From Sanderia malayensis (Eukaryota > Cnidaria > Scyphozoa > Semaeostomeae > Pelagiidae): a stretch of 64,000 nt of DNA. Where the stretch lies: positions 62,001 to 126,000 of the forward strand of contig RQOL01000426.1 in the NCBI GenBank assembly GCA_013076295.1, written 5' to 3'. A program made the translations under genes and the position numbers. The notes under the pieces were generated by a model. It worked only from the letters and a program-made list of their open reading frames with translations. It searched no databases and was not told where the DNA came from. Below, one piece after another: positions 10,979-22,928 of the stretch. Each line of letters opens with the position of its first letter. The first letter of the stretch is position 1.

Positions 10979-11870
10979 CCTTTGTTATCTTCTCTGCATA
11001 ATATCACAGACAGAAATAAAAATATGCCTTTCTTTTGACAAATTCTTCCCGTGCTGCAGTCTAAATTGAAAATGAATACAAACTACAAACACTATTTTGG
11101 CCTATACTGTGATATTATGCACCCACATGCTTTTTCCTTTTCATCAATTTTCTTCATGTTATTGTATATATTTATTTGTCAGTGTTGTTTAATGATATAT
11201 TTGTTGTATGCATAGTAAGTAAATGTTTTTCTTTGTAAATTGTTTCATTCATGCAAAGATATCATTGCAAAGCCGATCACTGTCTATTTTTTCGACAAAT
11301 CTTTATATATTTAACTTGAACTCACCTGACTACAATAATGTTCACAAGGAATGGCAACACATCACAAGAATTCACTTTATGTCTGGGGGCACCTGAAACA
11401 AAAGAAGACATCATATAAGGCTCATTGGCTCAGCTCACTTCTCCTCATTTCGCCTCAACTCTATGCATGTAAGTAATTTATTTCAAATGAATTACGCAAA
11501 TGTATTCATCCACTCAAACAATAAGTATGATTAGGTACTACCTTCTTACCTTTGGTGAACCTTCCATGGCCTACTGTCATTATTCCTTTTCCTGTCTTTC
11601 AACACGCGTGTTTTGCAGCATATAACACCTGACACATAATCAATGTTGTTCATTACAATCAAATAAATTTATATCATCATTAGATGATACTTGATTGCAA
11701 TGATCTCCAAGGAATATATTCACATTCGTTCAACGAGTTCTATAGCACAAAAAACAAGAACACCATTTCATTCCTTTATTTTCCCATAACAAGAATCACC
11801 ACAAAAGAGCAAACAATGAGACCATGCACCGAATAGAGGCTACAATTTTTTCAAATTGGGGCGAATTTAA
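10979..11870 (+). other. Non-coding Helitron A sequence between gene X and the TTAA element
   Basis: Collinear with copy C (about 44510-45398) and alignable in parts with B and E. No conserved open frame and no RNA gene recognised. Confidence 0.5.
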
Positions 11871-13375
11871 AGGCCTACTGCAATCAAAAATCACTTTCCC
11901 GTTTTTTTTCATAAAATGAAATTTCAATCTTTACTGATTACTTTGGTGCCTGTTTTGTTTTTATTCGATTACGATAAGTATACTAAATTTGGCTTTGAAA
12001 TGGGGCACTGACTGCGACATGGTATGACGTCATAACCAGGACACAAATCGACTTTTATAATGGGAGAGTATAGGGAAAAGTTTTCAAATCTGCACTATGC
12101 GTAACCCCGGCCCTTATTAAAAAATCGCTTCCCAGGAATCAAAACTATAACTTTCCGCGCGTCGTTTCAGCTATTAACCAAAAAAATTGAACTTACGGTA
12201 ACGCTATAGCGGCGCTTTGAAAAAGGGTACTACAAACCGCGCGGTTAGTCAAAAGACATTTTATTCCGCGCGGTCTGATTTCCAAGCAGCTGGAAGCATT
12301 CACCACAAAGGAAGTTTGTCAGAAATCATGGATGGCGGAGCTGTGTAAATAAAACTAGTAACAAACACGATGGCCGAGGTTGTTGTTAGAGGACCAGGCA
12401 AAGTAAACTGTTACAGCAGTTAAGTTAATTAATAAATGGTATTTTCAAGCAGCCTTTTCAAAACAAATTTGAAAGGAAACAGATAAGGAGAGCTGAAGGC
12501 GTGCGTTTTGCTCACAATACACATAGGCCAGACAGAAATTAAAAACATAAAGCTACGGAACCACCAGTTTCATTTGTTGTCCATTTGGAATTTTGGAACC
12601 ATCGTGTTTCAACAGAAAACTTGTAACACATCTGACTATGATAATAAATTGCTATGCAGAATATTGCGATTAGTTCTATTTTATTTCTCCAATTTCTACC
12701 CCGATGAAAACATTGAAGCAACTTGGCGTTCCAGCCAGACGTGATGTAAGAGTAATTCGTTTTGATAAGACTGGACTGACAACAACTTAGCAGCATCAGA
12801 TATATCTTAAAAAGCCAACTCTGAGCGTAAATAGTCCATGTAGATTCTGAAAACATCTCTGCATTCTCTCACACATACATCATATGCGACTCAGTCAAGT
12901 CAAATGCAAAAGTATATTTCATCTCGACACTGATAATCCCCGTTGTTTGCTTCCGCTTTCCGCTGCGGCTGATCGCCCTCCCGCAGTTTGACGTCACGAC
13001 CAAAACTGCCCCAATTCAGACCCCAATTACTCCCCCCAAATCGCTTTCTAAAATTATGAAAAAAATTTCAAAATTTATGAAAACACTTTAATATTTATGC
13101 CTTGGGATGCGATTTTTAATTAATTAGTTATTTATTGAGCTAGACGGAGTGAAGCAAAAAGCTACAATACACTTCAATACAAAAACTTGAAATGGGTCCT
13201 GGTTATTACGTCACGTTTGTCGCAGTTGAAATGGCAAAATCGACGACTTTGCGGGCTTGTAAAAACAATTCTATTGGATCAATTTTCATTCTGGAAACGG
13301 TTTTATGATCAGTTCCAATAGGTTTACCATGAAATGTAAAAAAATCATATCACTTTTTTTGATTGCAGTAGGCCT
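11871..13375. mobile_element. 1.5-kb non-autonomous DNA transposon in Helitron A (TTAA-flanked)
   Basis: The ends are AGGCCTACTGCAATCAAAAA and its reverse complement, flanked by TTAA at 11867-11870 and 13376-13379. A 6-bp TTTAAA duplication reads equally well. The inverted similarity extends, degraded, about 200 bp inward and includes GACGTCATAACCAGGAC near 12026 and its counterpart near 13200. Copies B (about 21770) and C (about 44510) have the clean empty site GCGAATTTAAAATAGC. No transposase frame was recognised, so it is a non-autonomous element. A TTAA target would suggest piggyBac-like mobilisation, but the tip does not look like a classic piggyBac end. Confidence 0.8.
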
Positions 13376-13657
13376 TTAAAATAGCAATTGCGTCTTTACT
13401 TTGTTGGTGTATATACCAAATGTAAAACTTTTTGTGCAATTTCTGACTGTGGTATAAATCGCCAGAGAATAAATGATATCAATTATATATATCGTTTGAT
13501 AAAAGAATTGAGAGCAAAAGTGCATTTTTGTAATTGGTAAGTTGAATGTTCATATTTGCTTCTCCTAAACTTTCCTCTACACGCTATAAAGTTTAACAGC
13601 GTCTTCCTTAAAACAACTTTGTCTTTCATTACATTGCATTTCATTGCTTTTTCTCAG

Positions 13658-14507
13658 GGTATCATCAATTGGTTTGTAATTGTCATTGGTGAAAGTAATT
13701 CTCAATTACTCATTTGTAAATAACAAAGTAAAGTTTTTTAATAAAGTAAGTGTTTCACTCCTTCACTTTGACATATTTTCTTATTTCTTCACTTAATCAA
13801 CATAATAATATACAAGTTTACATGTTAAACATCTTCTTAATGGCAACTTTCTGTTTACAAGATAATCATTTCATCCAAAATATTTTTCTTCTTTTGCAAA
13901 AACAGGGTTTCAAAAAAGTTGATTCCTCGGAATATTTGGTGAGTGTGACAACAATTGTTCCTATACAAAGCCTATTTTAATTAATGTTTAAATGCCTCAC
14001 CCCGTAATGTACATTCATATCCCCAATGTGAAGCTTAGCTACTATATTTAAAGTGGTATTAACAATTGCAACAATTTCTTATACAAAGTAAATTTACTGC
14101 ATAATGCAAATAAAATCTAGCCTTTACAAACACATCAAATGTAGGTTTATGGATTTTTCTTTGTGAAAATGAAATGGATGATTAACTTTTCCAATTTATA
14201 CATTATCACAACTGTTTTCCTTTTAGGTCTTGAAGAACACAATAGGAAGAGTGATGTAGGTGATAAGATAAAGTGCTCCAATATTTTTATTTGGAACCAA
14301 TAATTTAATTCAACAGTCAAGAGTAATTCCAAACATTTCTTACAATTATGTTCTAAATTATTTATTTTATCTTGCAGCTCACCACAAAACAACAAACCCA
14401 TCCAGTTGCTCACAAAAATCACTCTTATTTCAAATTTTAACATTTTCAATTCAATTGGGTTGCATATAAAAGACATTTTTTTCTTTTTTTATATCACCTC
14501 TTGCAAA
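13658..14507 (+). other. Conserved micro-exon-like segments upstream of Rep-Hel
   Basis: Short segments bounded by splice-like signals are preserved across Helitron copies. 13658-13688 sits between CTCAG and GTGAAAG; 13906-13938 (33 nt) sits between AAACAG and GTGAGTG. A segment starting at 14378 after TTGCAG runs to the Rep-Hel start codon. The 33-nt segment and the 14378 acceptor are kept in B, C and E. They may be untranslated leader exons of the Rep-Hel transcript. I cannot tell this from short coding exons of another product. Confidence 0.35.
14465..14472 (+). promoter_or_regulatory. TATA-like box upstream of Rep-Hel start
   Basis: TATAAAAG lies about 36-43 bases before the ATG at 14508. 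The motif is kept in copy C and weakened in B. If the upstream splice-like leader exons are real this box would lie in an untranslated exon, so the two readings compete. Confidence 0.3.
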
Positions 14508-17500
14508 ATGCCCAAAAAAGGCAGAAAGAGCATCACCGGCATTAAACGTAGGAATCAAGTACGCGATGCAACTCACCGAGGTCGTGAGAGTAACCAACAG
14601 CCTCATCCAGTTGATTTACCACCTGATAATATGGTACAGGAGCAGTGGATGATCTTCACCAGTTGCAGCAAGAATACCCTCAGCAACCAGCCCCAGAATA
14701 TCAACCACTCCCACTTCATTATCCACAGATGCAGGCATTGTATGTGCCATGGCAACTACCTGCAATGCTTCCCCACTATGGACTTATAGCAGTACCACAA
14801 CCAATAAACAATGCTTTACAATATCCTGCACCACTGGCTCCTCAACTTCAGGTACACAACTCAATAATTTCTGCTAATCTTTTCAAAATAAGATAACTAT
14901 ATATTATACAACTGTTTAAAATTAACAACAATCAAAACCAAGCCAGTTGTTATATCAACCAAATTATCAATATTTTTCCATCTGCAGGTACCGCCGATGG
15001 TTATGCAGTTGCAACCACCCCTTCTGAATCGTAATCATGAAGGTCCAGCAGCAATACAAACGGCAGATGTGGAGATGCTTAATGTAAATCAAGCTCAAAA
15101 TGACAATGAGGTAAAACAAAATTGTTAACACAAGCTAACTACAGTTAGGCAACTCCATTTTCCATAACCCAAATCCCTCATGCAATTTCCCTACTTGAGA
15201 CATGTACAATTATAAGTTCCAATTTTTATTTTATCAATTTACATAATCACACAGTAATGCATTAAAATTTCTAATAACTAATAACTAAAATAACTAATTT
15301 CATTTCATTTTCAATATTAACAGATACGGCCAATGCAGATGCAACCCCAAACACATATTGAAAATCAAAATAATGAAATTGAAAGGCCAGCACAACCTGA
15401 TGAAATCAACGTGGAACAACACATTCCAATTCCACATGATAATCAGGTAAAACAGACTACCATCACAATTGGGCAAAATCATCATTCTCCATAGGACCAT
15501 GTCAGGAAATTATTTTGCTCTCTAAATAGACACATCTTCACAACTTTCAGTTTCATGCATTTCAAAACACATGATTGAATTATATTAACTTGGATTGCAT
15601 TGCATTTCAGGATCCACAAATATTGCCTGCTGCTATGGAATTGCAACCCAACCTTGAAAATGAGAATGAAGAGAATCAAATAGCGGTACAACCACAAGAA
15701 GTTGAAATGCATGACGAAATCCCACCACAACACCAAGATGATGTCCCCCAACCCATCGAACATCAAGAAAGGGAAGTAAATCAACCTATTCTTGAAATTC
15801 CTCAATTCTCCCCAATGCCTCATCATCTTGGGAAAATGACCAGAACATGTATTCACTGTGAAGCGAAGTACTTCCGAGAGGAACTCAACTCAAAAAGCAA
15901 TACAACAAATGTTGTATGGGAGGATTAATAACTCTCGATCCCATTCAACCACCCCCGGCAAATGTGATGCATTTATACACTGGAACTACTGATGAATCTA
16001 AATATTTTCTCAAAAATTTCCGTAGATACAATTCACTAATGGCGATGGCATCCTGGACAGCTAACGTTGTAAGACACGCTAATGCAGGACCACCAGTCAT
16101 CACCATACATGGAAGTGCATACCATATGACAGGTAAATATAACGTCTCTCATAATATGCTACATTCCATATAATCACTTCATGATAAAACGGATGTTGAC
16201 AGAACGCTCATGTTTTTCCCACCCAACATACAATGAATAAGCTCTCTGTATGCTTGCCTGAATATCAAGAGTTGTCCAATCGAAAATCAAGGCGCTTATG
16301 ATGCTTTCGTAACAAAGCACTTGCTGCATTGAAAATTACAGTTGATATAACGAAGTACAATTTAGATGTTTCTTTCAATTCAACAGGGGTAACTGAAACC
16401 GACATCCCGAAAATATGCAGAATTATATATTATGGACACCCAACAAGCACTGCAAGAACGCCAGAACACAGCCAGAGAACAAAACTTGGACTTAGACATG
16501 GTGGCACTGCTGCAAAACGAATTGATGGCAGTAAATCGATTTGCTCAACATTTTAAAACAATGGGAGAAGTACTGGAAGAGCAAAGGCAGCAAGCTATTG
16601 CCAATGATCAGCCAATTCCCACGTTCAAGATGATTATTACCGGTCGCCCAGAACAAGATCGAAGATATGATAATCCCACTGCCAGAGAAATTGCAGCAGT
16701 CTACACTACACGCAATGGCGGTGCTCCTAATCCCGAATAGAGAGCTTCAAATTCGAACAAGGCGTGGTAATCTTATGAAGATTAATGTTGCGGATCCTCT
16801 AACCTATCCATTGTTGTTCTTTCAGGGTGATCTGGATACAGCTTGGACCTTCAACGTCTACCTACACGTCGAGGACAAGACCAGGAAAATCCTGATCGTA
16901 ACCACCGTATCCGACTCACAATCGCCGAATATTATTCGTACCGAATACAGTCAGAAATCAACTGTCTACCATTCACAGGGCAACACTTCTCTTTCAGCAA
17001 TATCTGGTGGATGCATACACCAAAATAGAAGGAAACAAGCTCAACTGGATTTTGCAAAATCAACGGCAAATACGTGCTGACAGTTATCGAGGCCTGATGG
17101 ATCACCTGAACAGAAGGGCTGAAATCGAAAATCAAATGGCCAGGGCAAACAATCCCAACGAACCCCTTCATATTGATGTCGGTCGTGTTGTCATACTTCC
17201 CTCATCTTTTTTGGGCAGTCAACGAAATATGTACCAGAACTTTCAAGATGCAATGACTATCGTCAGAAAGTATGGCAAGCCTGACATCTTCCTAACCATG
17301 ACCGCCAATCCCAAATGGAAGGAGATTTCAGAAAACATTCTACCACACCAGAAGGCGAATGACCGACCTGACATCGTCACACGAGTATTTCAACTCAAAC
17401 TACAAGAACTACTGGAAGATATCCTTCACAAGCACATTCTAGGACATACCATTGCACATGTATATGTCATTGAATTTCAAAAGAGAGGACTACCACATGC

Positions 17501-20033
17501 TCACATGATTCTGTTCCTGTCTGAGGCTGATAGACCACGAACACCCGAAGAGGTAACATCTACAACAATAATTTATATATAGAATTAGGAATATAATTAT
17601 CAGTTGTATTGCTTAGTATAAACACAATCCATTTTAAACTGTAAAACTTACATATGCTATTTTTCTTCGAAACCTACAGGTAGATCGACTCATATCAGCT
17701 GAAATTCCGGACCCACAGGATGCAAAATATCACAGGTTAGTATTGAAGCACATGACACATGGTCCATGTGGTGATATAAACCCCGGATGTGTTTGCATGG
17801 AAATAACAAATGCAAGAAACGATTTCCGAAAGATCGCACTGCCGAAACACAAGTCAATGCGAATGGTTATCCACTCTACAGACGACGCTGTCGTCACCCA
17901 GTCAATCTGGAAGATCGACTTCTAGATGATACATGATAACACCATTCTCTACTCAAGTATCAGTGTCACATTAATCTCGAAATATGTAGCACTGTCTAGT
18001 CCGTCAAATATATTTTCAAGTATATCCATAAAGGGCAAGACATGGCACACGTTGAAATTCTTCAAGGACAACAGCAACAAGTACCTCAAGATATTGAGCA
18101 CAATGAAGTACGCCAATACATCAACGCTCGGTATATTGGACCACATGAAGCTGTTCACAGGATATTTCAATTTTCCATGCACGAGAAAAGTCACACTATC
18201 AAACGTCTGCATGTTCATCTACCTGATCAGCAGACCGTATACTTTCAGGATAATGGTCGGGTTGAGCAATTACAAAACATCAATGAAAAAACCACACTGA
18301 CGTCTTGGTTTGAATTGAATGCACAAGAACCGGCTGCACGCCAATATCTCTATCACAAGATTCCTGAACACTATGTTTTCAACGAGCGCACCAAAACATG
18401 GAAAGCAAGACAGCGGAGAACACTGCCTGTCATAGGCAGAATATATCAAGTTCACCCACGACCATGTGAGCAAAGATTCGCACTCAGACTATTGCTTCTC
18501 CATAAACGAGGTGCCACGTCGTTTGAAGATCTTCGCACGATAGAAGGAAACCTATGCAATTCCTTCAAAGACGCTGCTTTAGCTCTAGGTCTGTTGGAAG
18601 ATGATGCTGAAATCATACGCTGTTTGGAGGAGGCAGTCATTTTCAACATGCCAATACAACTCAGACAGTTGTTTGCAACATTACTTCTTTTTCAGACACC
18701 TTCAGATATCGCAGCACTCTTCAACAGGTTCAAAGAAGCATTGAGTGAAGACTTTGTACGACGTGATCAACTCAATCATCCAGATATGGCCATAGCTTTT
18801 GAAGACCGACATATGTATCAATGTCTACATGACATTGACGAAAATTTGAAAGTACATGGTCAATCGATCACTAATTATGCTCACCTTCCTCAACTTCCAG
18901 CCGACTATGTCATTCCTGAACAAGGTACTATATGTGTTATTTTCAACTATGTACTGTATTAGTAAGAATAATAATTTATCCTAAGATCGTCTAGATAAGG
19001 GCATTTACGTATTTTTGGACATTGTTTCTGCTGGCTTTCTTTCCAATTTTATTGCAATATATTTCACTTATTATTACAGAGGAAGATCACATCGATGTTG
19101 CCAATGCCAGAGAGGAAGGAGAACGAATGCTGGCCGCATTGAACCCTGAACAGCAAGCCATATACACGGCAATCACTGAGGCTATCAACGCGCAATCCGA
19201 ACAGAACTGTCACTTTGTTGACGGGCCGGCTGGAACTGGGAAAACTTTCCTTTACAACACGTTGGTTCACAATCTGCAAGCCAATGGACATAAAGTTCAG
19301 TGCATGGCGTGGTCAGGAATTGCTGCAACACTGCTCATAAATGGTAGAACTTCACATTCTACCTTTCAAATTCCTATACCACTTCAAGCTGAATCATCGT
19401 GTAATGTCAAGAGACAGAGCCGGAGAGCACAGGTATTGCGCGAAACTACCCTTTTCATATGGGATGAAGCTTCCATGATTCCCGCACTTGCATTACAAGC
19501 AGTCGACCGACTGCTTCGAGACATTACACATGTCGACAGACCATTTGGTGGCAAGTTCATGCTACTTGGTGGTGACTTCAGACAAGTTCTACCTGTCGTC
19601 ACAAAAGCAGGAAGGGAAAGAATTGTAGCAGAGACTCTAAAATCACACCAGATCATTGATCTATGGACAAAGTTTCAGCAGCATCGCTTACACACCAATA
19701 TGAGAGCCGTTCAAGATGATTCATACCGTGAATTCTCAGAATGGCTTCTCAGACTTGGCAACAAGCAAGAAGCACACGATGCACTGGACAATGTAATTCT
19801 GCCACAAGAGATATGCACTTCATCTCAAGAAGACATGCTCAACTTCATTTTCCCCAGGCCAAACACACCAGATTCACACCTAATGATGGATCCTGTAACA
19901 ATGTCTGAACGCTGTTGTCTGACTCCAAAGAATGACTTATCACATCAAGTCAACCACATAATTCTAGACAGACTTCAGACAGCCGAAAGAACTTATTACA
20001 GCACAGACAGTGTTGTCACAGACGATCCCGATG
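14508..20033 (+). pseudogene. Helitron Rep-Hel transposase, copy A, frameshifted and cut by gap
   Basis: Exons by comparison with copy C: 14508-14851, 14988-15110, 15324-15446, 15611-16132, 16387-17552, 17680-18924 and 19080 to the gap. They encode a Pro/Gln-rich N-terminus, the CIHC...CC zinc finger (about 15849-15915), the Rep nuclease with HUH motif GLPHAHM (about 17490-17510) and the start of a PIF1-type helicase with Walker A GPAGTGKT (about 19224-19247), DEAS and GGDFRQVLPV. Lesions: a 1-nt loss near 14641, a 1-nt loss near 15893 just inside the zinc finger, a 2-nt loss near 16404, and others around 16740-16960 and 17800-17940. The helicase exon is open up to the N run. The gene would be inactive as assembled. 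Confidence 0.9.
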
Positions 20034-20133
20034 NNNNNNNNNNNNNNNNNNNNNNNNNNNNNNNNNNNNNNNNNNNNNNNNNNNNNNNNNNNNNNNNNNN
20101 NNNNNNNNNNNNNNNNNNNNNNNNNNNNNNNNN
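20034..20133. other. Assembly gap, 100 N
   Basis: Exactly 100 N, a common placeholder for unknown size. Left of it is the PIF1 exon of copy A; right of it is the middle of a Helitron 5' non-coding block. At least the last helicase exon and 3' region of A, and the 5' tip of B, are missing. Any frame drawn across it is meaningless. Confidence 0.98.
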
Positions 20134-20719
20134 AATTTTCGATAACTGTTTATTTACACGAGAACTAAAGTTATCTGGTGTTGTTATATTTGTTTTGTCA
20201 ATTTTCCTCTGTTTTTCGACAGTTTTAGCCGAGTTTGGATTTTGCTGAAAAACACGAAATTTTCAAGCAACACGCGTGTGTTTTGCATTTGCGAAAATTA
20301 ATTTTTAACCTGCCAAAACATTGTTTTTTTCACAAAATACTTTCGATAAATGTTCGCCAACCTATTAGCTTCGTGTTGGTGTAATTTGAGTTCAAATGGA
20401 CTAATTTTGACCAAGTTACGGAGGTTTTTGTGTTTTGAAAGTTGCCTGCTGAATAAATTTTTTCACGGCTTTTGTCTTGGGCTGCACTAAATACTCCCTT
20501 ATAAAATTCAAAACAACACTGTTAAGAAATGTTAATATTTTAATCAGATTCGCTGTTTTCTTAGCTACATTTGATATATTTTTTATTAGACATTGAGTTT
20601 AAATATTCCAGGATTGATTACATTTTTGAAGGCAACTATTTTTTTCCAAACTTCACACTGAAGTTATCAACTTTCAGAAACGGCTTTCAGGGGGCGGCAG
20701 GGCGGCGCTGCCAGGGGGA

Positions 20720-20940
20720 AGATGTAGGGTTGTGTATGTTGTAGGTATGTATTGTAGGGTAGGTATGTATTGTAGGTTATGTATGGTAGGGTATGTATTA
20801 GGTATATATGTAGGGTATGTGTATGTATTGTGGTATGTATGTATGTATGTGTTGTAGGGTATGTATGTAGGGTATGTGTAGGTATGTATGTAGGGTATGT
20901 ATGTATGTATGTATGTATGTATGTATGTATGTATGTAGGG
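20720..20940. repeat. Decayed 14-bp satellite and GTAT tract of copy B
   Basis: GTAGGGTATGTAT units with many truncated forms, ending in about ten GTAT copies near 20900-20936. It is much shorter than the arrays of U1, U2 and U4. E has the same compact form. Confidence 0.85.
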
Positions 20941-21040
20941 TATGTATATTATGTATAGTATTTATATATAGTATATAGGGTATGTATGGATGTATATATT
21001 TATGTAAGTATCTATAGTAAGTATCTATATATATTAATAT

Positions 21041-22928
21041 GTAATGCTTCTCTTTCTAACTTTTGTAATTCTTCAAAAAAGATCACTGCAAAACAGACAC
21101 TGTCCTTCTTTTTGAACAAATGATCTTCAATTAACAAATCTTAAAATGAACTCACCTCACTATAATAATGTTCACAAGGAATGACCACAAACATTCACTT
21201 TATGTCTGGGCACCTGAAAAACAAGAAGAAATCATGTAATATACTTTATAGCATGTTGGCTCATCTCAGTTCTTTTCATGTGGCCTGAAGTCTATAAATG
21301 TAAGTAATTTATTGTAACTGCAAATCGTTAATTAATTACCTCCACCTCATGTATTCACCAAGTCAAAAAACGTATTAAACCTCCTTACCTTTTGTCAACC
21401 TTCCATGGCCTACTCTTATTATTGGTATTTTTACCAGCAGCAATATTTCTGAAGATATAACAGATCACCAAAAATCAATGTACTTCATTCTCCATGTGTC
21501 CGAGAAATGGTGTATTTCTAGATATCATGCATAATAAAGTCTACCAAATTATTTCTTCTTATACTTAGAGGTTCCCCTCCACAACCACACTTCTCCCCAT
21601 CATCAACGAAGACCAAGGCCGTTTTCTCTTCGGTGCCAAGTACATGCTCTTGCTGTTGTTGTGTTCAACTGCCCTTTCTGTCGAATCGAATGGATCATCA
21701 TGAGAATAATAATAACAACAACGAGGCACGCCGCCGAATAGAGGCCACAAAACTTTCAATTTGGCGCGAATTTAAAATAGCAATTGCGTGTTTACTTTCT
21801 TGCTACAGCAAATGTAACATTTTTGTTCAATATCTAACGTTGTTAGAAATTGAAAAAAATAATATTAATATCTATATATTGAAAAAAATTATTAGAAAGA
21901 TTGTTTTACTTTGTTATTGGTGAGTTGAATGTTGAAATTTACCTTTTCTAAACAATCCTTATTTACACCGACAGCGTCTTCTTTAAAGCAACGTTGTCTT
22001 TCATTGCATCGCAATGCACTGTCTTTTTAGCGTTTCTGTCATCTGCTTTTTAGCGTTTCTGTTATCTGGTTTCTCGGCTAATGTCCAGCCAGTTTTGTTA
22101 TTAACAAAGTAAAGTAAAGTGAAGTTTTTTTATAAAGTAAGTATTTCACTCCTTCACTTCAGCATGACCTTTTATTCTCATTTCTTCACTCAATCTATCA
22201 ACATAATAATATACAAGTTGACAATGTTAAACATTCCTTAGTATCAATGGCAACTTTCTGTTTACAAGATAATCAATTCATCCAAAACATCTTTCTTCTT
22301 TTGTAAAAACAGGTTTTCAAACAAGTTCATTCCTCAGAATATTTGGTGAGTGTGACAAGAATTGTTCCTATAAAGCCTATTTTAATTAATGTTTAAATGC
22401 CTCACCCTGTAATGTACATTCATATCCCAAATCTGAAGCTTAGCTACTATATTTAAAGTGGTATTAACAATTGCAACAATTTATTATCAATAGAAAGCAA
22501 ATTTACTGCATAATGCAAATCAAATCTAGCCTTATAATACAAACACATCAAATGTGTTTATACATTTTTCTTTCCAAAAATGAAAAGGATCATTAACTTC
22601 TCCAATTTATACATTATCAAAACTGTTTTCCTTTTAGTTGTTAAAGAACACAATAGAAAGAGTGATGTAGGTCATAAGAGAAAGTGCTCAAATATTTTTA
22701 TTTGGAAACTTTAAATAACCAATAATTTAATTCAACAATCAAGAGTAATCCCAAACATTTCTTACAATTATGTTTTAAATTATTTATTTTATCTTGCAGC
22801 TCACCACAAAACAACAACCCCATCCAGTTGCTCACAAAAATCACTCTTATTTCAAATTTTAACATTTTCACTTAAATTGGGTTGCATATAAACACATTTT
22901 TTTCTTTTTTTATATCACATCTCGCAAA
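21041..22928 (+). other. Non-coding leader of Helitron B
   Basis: Matches E (51340-52325 and 57029-57804) over nearly its full length, and copy A/C leaders in blocks. It contains the empty site of the 1.5-kb TTAA element near 21770, the empty site of the gypsy insertion at 22090-22110 and the conserved splice-like segment near 22312-22345. No coding region supported. Confidence 0.6.

Larger units (their letters stand above)
7498..20033 (+). mobile_element. Autonomous-type Helitron copy A, 3' end lost in gap
   Basis: It starts TCTCTTATATAATAAG directly after the CTAG of U2. Order: conserved non-coding block (to about 8945), 14-bp satellite, microsatellite, AT-rich tract, a small MITE, remnants of a small accessory gene (10555-10978), a 1.5-kb TTAA-flanked element, then the multi-exon Rep-Hel gene from 14508. 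The sequence stops inside the PIF1 helicase exon at the run of N. It is collinear with copy C on the opposite strand, so the missing part should hold the last helicase exon and about 2.6 kb of 3' region. Confidence 0.88.

Noticed and set aside
12508..12856. Open frames on both strands inside the 1.5-kb TTAA element
   Set aside because: Short, no domain, and they overlap each other on opposite strands. No transposase motif.
19022..20248. One 408-codon frame running through the gap
   Set aside because: It crosses 100 N and continues into a Helitron 5' non-coding block. Only the part from 19080 to the gap is a real exon.
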